A DNA stretch of 64,000 bases from JAJCYX01 sp965243825 (GTDB lineage Bacteria; Chloroflexota; Dehalococcoidia; Lucifugimonadales; Lucifugimonadaceae): assembly GCA_965243825.1 (NCBI GenBank), contig CBDEVT010000001.1, positions 310,001-374,000 of the forward strand, read 5' to 3'. The notes under the pieces were generated by a model that saw nothing but the letters and a program-made list of their open reading frames with translations, did no database searches and was not told the DNA's origin. This document shows positions 51,429-60,401 of the stretch, in pieces; positions within the stretch are counted from its first letter, which is position 1; every line of letters starts with the position of its first letter. Made by a program: the position numbers and the translations under genes.

Positions 51429-54400
51429 ATGCCGTGGAATTTCTGCATGCTCACACGTGTTAGCCAGACTAACCGCTTGACGAAACAGCAGTCTCAATCC
51501 AGACACTCAAAACTTTCCGGTGGCTCGCCCGGCCGATTCTCCGGCTCCAGGCGACCAAGACCCCTGTTCAGTTTGCTTGGCATTCTGGCGGTCCTGGTTC
51601 TTGTGCTCACCGTCGGCCTACGCTTCTCTGGCTCCGATTCAGCGCAGGCTGTAACTCTTCCCTGGCTTTCCACCAGTGGCAACCGCATAGTTGATGACCA
51701 GGGCAACACTGTAGTGTTGCGTGGTGTCAACCTGGAACGTCGTGAGTGGATCTGGCCGGGTACGAAGTCAATCAAGTTTGAAACGGCAGCGATCCCCGAA
51801 GTTGTCAACAACTGGGGCGCCAACATAATTCTGTTCGCATTTGCATCCGGTCCTGTCAACAGACAGGATGCCGACTACCTCGGCATGATGGACTCGCTCG
51901 TACAGATGACTGAGGATGAAGGTGCTTACGCGCTTTTCGTCTATCGCTACCCTGAACCATCCAACTTCCAGCCCGGTGTGCCTGACGAAGCTGCAAAAGA
52001 CGCTTTAGCCGCGCTTGCAGCTCGCTACTCAAGCAACTCTAATGTCCTCTATGGCCTGCTGGTCGAACCTGATAACGCTCCTGAAGGTGAGGCCGCATCC
52101 TGGAGCGAGCTCAAGCCGATGTTCACCGACATGGTGGACGCGATCAGGGCCAACAACCCGAACTCGTTGATCTTCGTCCCAGGAACATTCTGGGGACGCT
52201 ACGTTGCTCATGCACTGACTGACCCGATCGAGCGCCCTAACCTCGTCTACAAGTCACATCCATATGACCCTTGGACGACGATCCAGACTCATCCTGATTA
52301 CCGGCTTGACGAGGTAGCGGCCCAGTATCCATTGCTTCTTGGAGAGTTCGGTACTGGCAACATGATGAGCCAGTCAGACGTCGACAATCTTCTCGACTGG
52401 GCAGAATCAGCTGGTGTTTCCTGGACCGCATGGATGTTTAACACGGTTGGACCGCCCACGCTTTTGGAGCCGAACACAGACCCATATGACTTCATCCCAT
52501 CTGCTCCTTACGGTCAGTCCGTAAAAGCAAGGCTTCAGGCAGCCGCAGGACAGACGCCGCCAACCGCGACTCCCACTTCTGCGCCCCCGACTGCTACCGC
52601 TACGTCCGTGCCGCCACCAACGGCAACCAATGTGCCGCCTGCACCTACGTCGCCGCCACCGCCTGCAACCTCTACAGCGGTGCCACCAACGGCTACGTCC
52701 CCGGCACCAACCGCGACATTCACTGCTGTGCCGCCAACCGCAACATCCCCAGCACCGACAGCCACATTTACACCGGTTCCGCCAACGGCAACGTCTCCGC
52801 CGCCTCCGCCGCCACCTACGGCAACGCCTGTACCAACGGCAACGCCTACGTCGCCTCCACCAACCGCTGTACCTACGCAGGCTCCTTCCGGACCGCCCAG
52901 GGTTTCTGTGACGTCTGATTCGTCGTTCGTCACATCTGGTGGAACCGAGCAGTTCACAGCCAACGTGGGAGGACTCTCGAACTCCGGCGTCAGGTGGAGT
53001 CTTGAGACGGGTGGAGTCGCAGGTACTGCCTTCAGTGATCCGTTCACATGGAAAGGTGCTCCAGCGGCGTTTGCACACGGTGGACGTTCAACGACCGTGT
53101 GGTGGGATGAGGACTACTGGGACACACGTGTGGGCACGTCACACAACTCGACAAATGATCACCGTGCTGGCGGCAACCATATCGACATACACGAGAGCAC
53201 TTCCGACCTAACGGACGGCACCCGGGTCATGGGCAACACCACTATTGGTGGAGACGGAAGCCCTGGCGTGGGCGTGATGCATCTCGATTTTGAAGGCATC
53301 ATCACTGCACGCCTTCGCAACCCCATGTTGATCAGCAACTCCGTTCCAGGCGTGGTCGAATTCATGGCGCCAAGCTTCGCCACAACCGGACACTGGTGGG
53401 AAGTTGCGGTAACCCCGGCTGACGAGGTGATCGCGGGAGATTTCACATCCGTCCCAGGACCGGGCAGTGTGGAGCACACCTTCTTCGGCAACCCCGGACC
53501 GGGTAACGCTCCGGCGGAAGACTCGGTCAACTTCGTCTTTATGGGATCGACCGACGTGCCGTGCATCCTCGGTTGGAGAACTGTCACCGGTTTCACCCGA
53601 ACTGTGAACGGACACCGCACTGATGTTCGGGGTCCAGAGATTCCCACCGATCCTTCCACTAAGGACGATCTTTTCCGGTTCAGGCTGGTCTACTACCCCA
53701 ACCGCGTTGAGCTTTACACGGATCTAGACCAGAACGGTCAGCTTGAGTTCTTCAGTTCCTACCAGGTCAACATTCCGTGGGACGAGGTCTACGTGCAGCT
53801 GCTCGGAATCGGTTACCAGGCCGATCACCACCCTCAGGCAGACGCCTGCTTCCAGGGTGAGACACGTGAGCTGCAGTGGAAAGATGTGAACATCAGCCCC
53901 GTCAAGTACGGCCGCACCACCGCATACCCAAAACAGGACAGCGTTAGCAGAGTTGCACAGAACACCGGATGGCTCGGTTACGACCTGCGTGACACTCAGC
54001 GCACGGGCAGTCAGCAGCCAAACGCCGAGGGATACTACAAGCATGATGCGTATCTGATCTGTTCGGAAAGACAGTACGGTTGTGACAACCCGGTTAGCGA
54101 GTCAAATCTTTCGGTCGACATTCCGTCGAGTGACGCAACAGGCATTGCCAAGGCGCTGTTCACATATGACATTCGTCGCTCAGGAGGAGCAACCCTCTAC
54201 GTGAACGGCCAGCGAATTGGTCAGCTTCCGCGGGCTAACTTCGCTGCTAAGAATGTTGAAGAGTGGATCCACCGCTCCATGGAAGTACCGGCGACCTCAA
54301 TTCGACCAGGCACCAACGACATTCGACTCGTTTACAGCGGTGACGTACAGCTTGAAAGCCTGCAGTTCGAGTTCTACTACGGAGCGGCGGGACAGTCGGT

Positions 54401-56111
54401 CAATCCGGGAACCATCTCATCAAACGGCCTCTACAGGGCACCATCGACGGTTCCGTATAACTACGCTGTGACTGCACGTGCGACGAGTCTGGAAAACCCG
54501 AACCTGTCGGACACCAAGACGATCACAGTGCTCCGAAACGGCACGTCTGAACCGGCGCCGTTCCCGACTCCGGGCCCCTTCCCTACTCCCACGAGCGTAC
54601 CGCAGGACACCACATCACCAAACGTGACATCTGAACGTTTGGCATTCAGTCCTAACGCCAACAGGTCAAACGCTGTGCAACTCCACGGCAGGGCCGTAAG
54701 CGGGAACATCTATGTATTCGTACAACCGGGAACCAGCGCCGAAAGAGTGCAGTTCTACTTGAACGACCGGAACAGGAATGGATCGCCTTTCCATACAGAA
54801 GGTGCTATTCCGTTCGATCTAAGTGGGACAAACCCGAGCAATGGCAACAGCCAATCGTTCGATACTCGCTCGTTGCCAAATGGCAGCCACAATATCACTG
54901 CTGTGTTGACCCTGAAGTCAGGTGGGACGCGGGTATTGAGCGCGAGCTTTGCTGTCCAGAACAGCGGTGGTCAGTCATCACCAAACCCGACTGCGGTGCC
55001 GAACCCAACACCTGCGCCGACTTCGCCAACACTACCCTCAGCCCCCTCGGCACCGCCAGTCGTAGTGGAACCGACGATCGTGCCCAGTACAGATGGCGAA
55101 CCCACCGTCCCAGGACCACCACAGCATGTGACTGCAAAGCTTACGCAGCGGGGCGTTGAGATAACTGTTCACCCACCGGTGAACAACGGTGGATCCATAA
55201 TCACTGGGTACAGGTTGCTGAGTGTTCCTCAGGGAAGGCTCTACTTCATCGATGCGAAATTCGATGGCAACTCAATCGTCATCGACGATCTCGATCCTGG
55301 GGTTGCGTACAGGTTCCAGGTACGGGCAATCAACAGTGCCGGATTGGGCACAGATGGCATTCTGTCCAACGAGGTAACCGTGCCGCATCCGGCGCCAACA
55401 CCAACCCCAACGGCCTTGCCGGGTGACGAGCCTGTTGTAGAACCGACACCGACCACGGTGCCTCTGCCCGATCTGACACCGGTACCCACTGCCGTCGCGA
55501 CGCCATTGGTTCCAGAAACACCGGTAGCGACGCCGGTGCCAACAGTGGCGCCGACCAGTACGCCGGCTCCGGACACGGTTCCAGACCTGGGCGGATCTAA
55601 CTCCCCAGATACGGCTACGATAAGTCTTGAGCAAGGCTGGAACCTGATCTCGTTCCACGTTCTTCCTGAGGACACAAGTATTGAGAGCGTGCTGGCAACG
55701 ATCGACGGTCTGTACCAAGAGGTCAACACGATCATCGATGGAGAGGCGGTGTCATACATTCCGGGCCAGCTGGAAAATGGTCTGACCGACATCGCTCCAA
55801 CACATGCTTACTGGATCAAGATGACCCAGGCTGAAACCCTGGTGATTGTCGGCGACAAGGTCGACCCACAGACTGAGATTCAGCTTTCAGAAGGCTGGAA
55901 CCTGGTTCCATACCTGATCGAAGAGACATGGCCTGTTCGCCTGGCCCTGAGCTCAATCGCGGGCAGCTATGACGAAGTAAGAGGGTTTGATGGAGAGGCG
56001 CAGTCGTTCTTCCCGGCGTTGCCTCCTGAATTTGACACGCTGCATGAAATGAGCCTCGGTGAAGGGTTCCAAATCCACATGACTGCCGACGCGGTATTGG
56101 TCTATCCGTAG
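51429..56111 (+). CDS. Giant secreted multidomain protein with GH5-like catalytic domain
   Basis: The 1560-residue protein has a basic N-terminus with a hydrophobic segment at about 48-66. A GH5-type barrel follows from about 77 to 370 (NTVVLRGVNLERREW, E213 in LLVEPDNAP, E306 in LLGEFGTG). Next are a Thr/Pro linker (about 375-490), a large beta-rich region (490-1010), a second linker, a fibronectin-III domain near 1235-1320 (PGPPQHVTAKL, GVAYRFQVRAINSAG), a third Pro-rich linker, and two GWNLISF/GWNLVPY repeats at the C-terminus. The usual GH5 Asn before the acid/base Glu is Val here. It probably degrades or remodels a beta-glycan outside the cell. Confidence 0.8.
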   Translation: MPWNFCMLTRVSQTNRLTKQQSQSRHSKLSGGSPGRFSGSRRPRPLFSLLGILAVLVLVLTVGLRFSGSDSAQAVTLPWLSTSGNRIVDDQGNTVVLRGVNLERREWIWPGTKSIKFETAAIPEVVNNWGANIILFAFASGPVNRQDADYLGMMDSLVQMTEDEGAYALFVYRYPEPSNFQPGVPDEAAKDALAALAARYSSNSNVLYGLLVEPDNAPEGEAASWSELKPMFTDMVDAIRANNPNSLIFVPGTFWGRYVAHALTDPIERPNLVYKSHPYDPWTTIQTHPDYRLDEVAAQYPLLLGEFGTGNMMSQSDVDNLLDWAESAGVSWTAWMFNTVGPPTLLEPNTDPYDFIPSAPYGQSVKARLQAAAGQTPPTATPTSAPPTATATSVPPPTATNVPPAPTSPPPPATSTAVPPTATSPAPTATFTAVPPTATSPAPTATFTPVPPTATSPPPPPPPTATPVPTATPTSPPPTAVPTQAPSGPPRVSVTSDSSFVTSGGTEQFTANVGGLSNSGVRWSLETGGVAGTAFSDPFTWKGAPAAFAHGGRSTTVWWDEDYWDTRVGTSHNSTNDHRAGGNHIDIHESTSDLTDGTRVMGNTTIGGDGSPGVGVMHLDFEGIITARLRNPMLISNSVPGVVEFMAPSFATTGHWWEVAVTPADEVIAGDFTSVPGPGSVEHTFFGNPGPGNAPAEDSVNFVFMGSTDVPCILGWRTVTGFTRTVNGHRTDVRGPEIPTDPSTKDDLFRFRLVYYPNRVELYTDLDQNGQLEFFSSYQVNIPWDEVYVQLLGIGYQADHHPQADACFQGETRELQWKDVNISPVKYGRTTAYPKQDSVSRVAQNTGWLGYDLRDTQRTGSQQPNAEGYYKHDAYLICSERQYGCDNPVSESNLSVDIPSSDATGIAKALFTYDIRRSGGATLYVNGQRIGQLPRANFAAKNVEEWIHRSMEVPATSIRPGTNDIRLVYSGDVQLESLQFEFYYGAAGQSVNPGTISSNGLYRAPSTVPYNYAVTARATSLENPNLSDTKTITVLRNGTSEPAPFPTPGPFPTPTSVPQDTTSPNVTSERLAFSPNANRSNAVQLHGRAVSGNIYVFVQPGTSAERVQFYLNDRNRNGSPFHTEGAIPFDLSGTNPSNGNSQSFDTRSLPNGSHNITAVLTLKSGGTRVLSASFAVQNSGGQSSPNPTAVPNPTPAPTSPTLPSAPSAPPVVVEPTIVPSTDGEPTVPGPPQHVTAKLTQRGVEITVHPPVNNGGSIITGYRLLSVPQGRLYFIDAKFDGNSIVIDDLDPGVAYRFQVRAINSAGLGTDGILSNEVTVPHPAPTPTPTALPGDEPVVEPTPTTVPLPDLTPVPTAVATPLVPETPVATPVPTVAPTSTPAPDTVPDLGGSNSPDTATISLEQGWNLISFHVLPEDTSIESVLATIDGLYQEVNTIIDGEAVSYIPGQLENGLTDIAPTHAYWIKMTQAETLVIVGDKVDPQTEIQLSEGWNLVPYLIEETWPVRLALSSIAGSYDEVRGFDGEAQSFFPALPPEFDTLHEMSLGEGFQIHMTADAVLVYP

Positions 56112-56127
56112 AGGAACTAAACGATAG

Positions 56128-56865
56128 ATGTTTGGATTAGTTACATATCTCCTGTCTTCTCCTCGCAGAATGCTGGTGTTGCTCATCGTCAGCGCAGCAG
56201 TAGTCGCAGGTGGGCAGTTCGCGCCTGCCTATGAGTCAGGAAGCCCTTCCGGCGTGGATACAGCCCGCGTGTCGGTTCCTGACAGCATCAGCAACAACCC
56301 AGCCTACGCGAACCTCTTCGAATCGTCGCGCTTGGTCCCGCAGGACACGGCGCGACTCACGATCAGACAGCCACAACAGAGCCAGCTTCCGGGCAGGACC
56401 ACGGACAGCGAACCGCTCCCGAAATTTGGGGCACCTCAAGAACCGGTCCCGACCGCCGAGGAAGAGATTGTTGCGGAGATCGTGGTTGAAGTGCCGAATG
56501 CTTCGATCGATCCGAGCGAACCGCCGAAACAGCCACTGGTACTCAGGCCAACCTTCTCCTGGGTCAATGTTTTCAGTGACTCGTCTAACTTCAATGGCGA
56601 ACCGGTTCAAGTTGGTGACGTGATCACGGCTTTCGATCCAAACGGCACACTGGTTGGCAGGTTCGTGGTGGTCAAAGAGGGAAGTTTCGGCCTGATGGCG
56701 CTCTACGAGGACGATCCGACGACCAGCGTTGACGAAGGCGCTGTCGCTGGTGACGAGATCTCGTTCGAGATCAATGGCATCCCGGCGGTCGTAATCGGCG
56801 AGAATCCCGTGGTCTGGAGCAGCAACGGTGCGATCATGCTCTCCAACCTCTCCGCCGCCGGCTAG
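56128..56865 (+). CDS. Secreted protein with C-terminal beta domain
   Basis: The 245-residue protein has a signal anchor at about 14-32, a Pro/Glu-rich middle (about 80-140), and a C-terminal domain starting SWVNVFSDSSNFNGEPV with VGDVITAFDPNGTLVGRFVV and GDEISFEINGIPAVV. This domain reads like the carbohydrate- or cohesin-adjacent beta modules that recur in secreted Chloroflexota proteins, but no named family is claimed. It begins 16 bases after the stop of the giant GH5-like gene, so the two are probably co-expressed and may interact outside the cell. Confidence 0.6.
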   Translation: MFGLVTYLLSSPRRMLVLLIVSAAVVAGGQFAPAYESGSPSGVDTARVSVPDSISNNPAYANLFESSRLVPQDTARLTIRQPQQSQLPGRTTDSEPLPKFGAPQEPVPTAEEEIVAEIVVEVPNASIDPSEPPKQPLVLRPTFSWVNVFSDSSNFNGEPVQVGDVITAFDPNGTLVGRFVVVKEGSFGLMALYEDDPTTSVDEGAVAGDEISFEINGIPAVVIGENPVVWSSNGAIMLSNLSAAG

Positions 56866-57163
56866 CCTGCCAGGGGCTCAACCTACTTGGCGTCAGATTG
56901 AGTGACGGTTGCACCGTTCGGGACGAAAGGCTTATCGGCTGGAACGATTGGGCCTATAACCCGGCAGCCAGTAACGCTACACTTTTCTACTGTTGCTAAC
57001 GTTAGTGGCGCGAATCCGTTTAGAGACATCGGCGACTTGTAACAGGGTCGAACTCAACTCAGGGCCAATGACGCACAACGAATACGAGGTTGCCGAGTTT
57101 TCGTACAGGATTCCGGAACACCGTAATGACGACATCAGTAGCTGTGTTGGCTTGGAACGCTGA

Positions 57164-58882
57164 ATGAAAAGCATCGTAATCGTATCTTCCGTTTTCGTGG
57201 CGATCGTCGGAACGGCATTCATACTGGCTAACCTGACCTCTGGCGATTCACAGGAGCCAGTGATCTTCACTGACGCTGCCACCGTGTCAGCCGGTATTCC
57301 TAGCCCGACTCCATTCGTATTCTCGACCCCAACAGGGCTTCCTCCAACGGCTACGCCAACTATCTCCTCGGGAGCGCCGGTACGGACTTTCTTTCCGACG
57401 ATTTCCCTGAGCATGAACATTGGGGATAGCGGCAGGTACGTACTTTCCGATGGAAGTTCTCGCACGATAAGACTGCTTGACACAGAACTCATCTACTCGC
57501 AGCAAGGCACAACCATCTGGGCCACTGCAACGATAGAAGTGTCGGGGCCAGATCTCGAACCTGTGGTCAAGGAGATCGCCGTTTCATACCTCCGCGAACC
57601 AGAAGTGATCTACGACGTCCGGATCTGGGCTGATATCACGAACCACTTCCAGCCAAGAGAACTCAGAGACCAGGGTGGCACGATGAATGACGTGCGTCTT
57701 GTCCTGAGCGACGCACGCCTGCCAATGACGGACCTCGACAAGTTCATCTGGCCTTTCCCGGATATCGTGTGGCAAGAAGGCTCACGAACCACATATCACC
57801 AGGGAGTTCAGGGTACGTTCGGCCAGGACATGTTCCATCACGGCGCTATGGACTTCGGGCTGCCACGAGGAACACCGGTCTATGCATGGGGCAACGGACC
57901 TTTGACCATCACAGACCGCGGATTTGATTTCGTCAGCACGCTGGAAACCTTTGGCGACGGGCTACGCAGGCGTATTGACCTGCTGCATCTTGAAGAAGGT
58001 TTCGTCGACCTGCACGATTCGATCGTCGAGCCAGGTACGTTGATCGGTTACTCCGGTGAGGCGAACTGGTATCACGTCCACATGACATACGGGTTCGATC
58101 TCGCTCCGATCATGGCGGAGTGGTACATCAAGGATGCGTCGCCTGAACGCCTCAGCTTTGTGCAGGAATGGATCACTGCTGGGCCTTACTACAACGATGA
58201 CGATGCCACCCGCCTATCCCAGGACTATCTCGGAGATGAGTCCACGGTAATGCCGTCTATGGGTGATGCCGCGGCAGAATCTCGTGAGTGGTACTACTTC
58301 GACAACCTTGTACCGGGAGTCGTCTACCCGGCCGAGACGGTATCGCCTTTCCCGTTCTCAGGTTGGGCAGAAGCCAGTGGAAACTACAACAACGGCGCCA
58401 TCTACATGGCGACATATGCAGAAAGCTCCACAGAGCAAGAGGTTGAACTGAACGTAGGTGCCAGTGATGCCATAGCGGTGTGGATCAATGATGAACTGGT
58501 ACTTCAGGAAGACCGCTGCATACCGGCAGGTGGCGAGCGGGCAGGTGAGACGCCGACAATTGTCATCGACGAATTCCGCGTCCCTGTCACGCTTCAAGCC
58601 GGCTCAAACAAGATCCTTGTGAAGACTGCGCAGCGAGATGGCTGCCCTCGAACATGGCAGGTAGCTTTGCGGTTCCTGAACCTTGACGGAACGGCGGTGG
58701 AGGATCTTGTTTTTGACGCTCTCCAGGGCGAGGCTAAGCCCGAATCACAGGCCAGGCCGGATGAGCGGAAACTGATCCTTTCTGGTATCGATCCAGCAAC
58801 ACTCGGACAGCCTGAGGAAGACCCGGCGCAGGTATCAATAGCAGAACAGGACCCGGGCGAAATCGGACAATCTGCAGGTTGA
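57164..58882 (+). CDS. Secreted M23-like (LytM) domain protein with C-terminal sugar-binding-like module
   Basis: The 572-residue protein has an N-terminal signal anchor (3-22) and a Thr/Pro linker near 45-70. A beta domain follows, then an M23-like segment: FHHGAMDFGLPRGTPVYAWG gives H226-x3-D230, and YHVHMTYGF gives H304-x-H306, the zinc ligands of LytM peptidases. The Gly of the usual HxGxD is shifted by one residue, so activity is uncertain. The last 200 residues contain AIAVWINDELVLQED and LQAGSNKILVKTAQRDG, as in PA14/CBM-like modules. It may bind or cut the cell wall near the exported polymer. Confidence 0.68.
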   Translation: MKSIVIVSSVFVAIVGTAFILANLTSGDSQEPVIFTDAATVSAGIPSPTPFVFSTPTGLPPTATPTISSGAPVRTFFPTISLSMNIGDSGRYVLSDGSSRTIRLLDTELIYSQQGTTIWATATIEVSGPDLEPVVKEIAVSYLREPEVIYDVRIWADITNHFQPRELRDQGGTMNDVRLVLSDARLPMTDLDKFIWPFPDIVWQEGSRTTYHQGVQGTFGQDMFHHGAMDFGLPRGTPVYAWGNGPLTITDRGFDFVSTLETFGDGLRRRIDLLHLEEGFVDLHDSIVEPGTLIGYSGEANWYHVHMTYGFDLAPIMAEWYIKDASPERLSFVQEWITAGPYYNDDDATRLSQDYLGDESTVMPSMGDAAAESREWYYFDNLVPGVVYPAETVSPFPFSGWAEASGNYNNGAIYMATYAESSTEQEVELNVGASDAIAVWINDELVLQEDRCIPAGGERAGETPTIVIDEFRVPVTLQAGSNKILVKTAQRDGCPRTWQVALRFLNLDGTAVEDLVFDALQGEAKPESQARPDERKLILSGIDPATLGQPEEDPAQVSIAEQDPGEIGQSAG

Positions 58883-58994
58883 CCGACGGAGTTGCGGCGT
58901 TTGACGAGCAATCCGGGCCGACTCACGTGTCGCAAACGAACGCGTCTTGAGCAGCCGAGCGGACACTATCCGGCGGCGAGCGTAACGGGACAGC

Positions 58995-60116
58995 ATGACC
59001 ACCCAAGAGACAACATCTGCATCTGAAAACACTAAGGCACGAAAACGCGGCTTAAGTGTTGTTCCGTTCGAAGATCGGATGCTCGACCAGGTCCTTGATC
59101 TTTATGCGGCCGTATTTGGTGCTGCTGCTGCTGATGGATACAGCAGGCGCTGGGAATGGTCCCAGAAGACCAACATGTTCCCGGACAAGACTCGGCGCTG
59201 GGTTCTTCTCACGGCCGATGACGAGGTGAAGGGTTTCCTGGGCACCATTCCATTTGCCTACAACATCAATGGCAAGCAGGAAATTGCGCACACCACCTGC
59301 GATTTCATGGTGGATCCGGACACTCGCTTCCACGGCATAAAGCTGATGAAGCAGTTCTTCAAGGAGTGCGAAAACTCGATCTCGGCTGACGATATGCAGG
59401 CCACGATCGAGCTCACCAAATGGCTTGGGGCAAGCGATGTTGCGGGAATGACCAGCTACACACGGCCCGTCGATGCGAGGGCGTTCCGAAGGGGACCGCT
59501 ACGTCGAATACCAATGGCGCTATTCACTCCGGCCAATCCCCTGCTCCGAGTTATCGATCGATTTCGCGTCTCACCAATCAAAGACAAACCGGTGGTTGAA
59601 CCTGCGCAGCAGTTCGATGAGCGCTTTTCGCCCATGCTCCAATCGTTGAACGAGCGGACGAGCGTTGCGGTCATGCGTGATCTCGACTACTACAATTGGC
59701 GGTACGGGCCCGGCTCGCCTCAATCTGACCGTGAGATCGGAATCGTCACCGATGACGCAGGTGAACTGAACGGGTTTGTCGTCTTTCAGAAATCGCTGAA
59801 CCCTGACACACCACATCGCGGACACATATTCGAGGTGCACACCCGCGGTCCGCAACCGGAGAAAACGGCAGCAGCACTACTGGACTACGCTGCTAACCAA
59901 CTCAGGAAGTCGGGAGCCTGGTTCGTGACCTACCGACAGGTATCCACTGTCCATTCGATACCTGTTGAAGTGTTGAAATCACGCGGGTTCATTAAGGGTG
60001 TGGAACACCGTTTACTCGTCCATTTACGCGACGATGAGACTCTGAATGCAGCATATGAACAGTCAAACTGGTGCTACATGTACGGTGACAGCGAAGCCAG
60101 TCACGGCGTTAGCTAG
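58995..60116 (+). CDS. GNAT-family acyltransferase
   Basis: The 373-residue protein has GNAT-like alternating structure: LSVVPFEDRMLDQVLDLYAAVFG, WVLLTADDEVKGFLGTIP, TTCDFMVDPDTRFHGIKLMKQFFKE as the acyl-CoA-binding helix region, and a second half with ELNGFVVFQKSL and HIFEVHTRG, suggesting two GNAT folds in tandem. Length fits the double-GNAT proteins found in polysaccharide clusters. Position just before an acyl carrier protein gene suggests it moves an acyl or aminoacyl group from the carrier protein or CoA to a sugar; that role is inference. Confidence 0.78.
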   Translation: MTTQETTSASENTKARKRGLSVVPFEDRMLDQVLDLYAAVFGAAAADGYSRRWEWSQKTNMFPDKTRRWVLLTADDEVKGFLGTIPFAYNINGKQEIAHTTCDFMVDPDTRFHGIKLMKQFFKECENSISADDMQATIELTKWLGASDVAGMTSYTRPVDARAFRRGPLRRIPMALFTPANPLLRVIDRFRVSPIKDKPVVEPAQQFDERFSPMLQSLNERTSVAVMRDLDYYNWRYGPGSPQSDREIGIVTDDAGELNGFVVFQKSLNPDTPHRGHIFEVHTRGPQPEKTAAALLDYAANQLRKSGAWFVTYRQVSTVHSIPVEVLKSRGFIKGVEHRLLVHLRDDETLNAAYEQSNWCYMYGDSEASHGVS

Positions 60117-60155
60117 TAACCGGAGCCATGACAAAGGCACAGGAAGAGATTGCAG

Positions 60156-60401
60156 ATGGCGGTAATTGACGAGATAACTGAGTACGTAAAGTCCGACCTG
60201 CTTCAGGGATCGAACGCGTCCATTGGCGCTGACGATGCACTGATTGAGGACGGAATTCTGACATCACTCCAGACCGTTGAGCTAGTGATGTTCATTGAAG
60301 AGAAATATGACATCGAGATCGAGCCGGAACTCGTGAATGAAGAGAACTTCCGTACGCTCGGCACAGTTGCTGAGATCGTGGACAGCAAGCTCGAGGCGTA
60401 A
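60156..60401 (+). CDS. Acyl carrier protein
   Basis: The 81-residue protein (ATG 60156, with AGGAAGAG 7 bases upstream) is a four-helix carrier protein. LIEDGILTSLQTVELVMFIEEKYDIEIEPE contains S37, the expected phosphopantetheine site; the residue before it is Thr rather than the usual Asp. The DGILxSLQ form is nearer to D-alanyl or peptidyl carrier proteins and to exosortase-cluster ACPs than to fatty-acid ACP. Its TAA overlaps the ATG of the ligase gene, so the pair is translationally coupled. Confidence 0.9.
   Translation: MAVIDEITEYVKSDLLQGSNASIGADDALIEDGILTSLQTVELVMFIEEKYDIEIEPELVNEENFRTLGTVAEIVDSKLEA

Noticed and set aside
52407..53078. Arg/Cys/Trp-rich minus-strand frame of 223 codons
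   Set aside because: It is the antisense of the Thr/Pro linker of the giant secreted protein; its composition reflects the repeats only.
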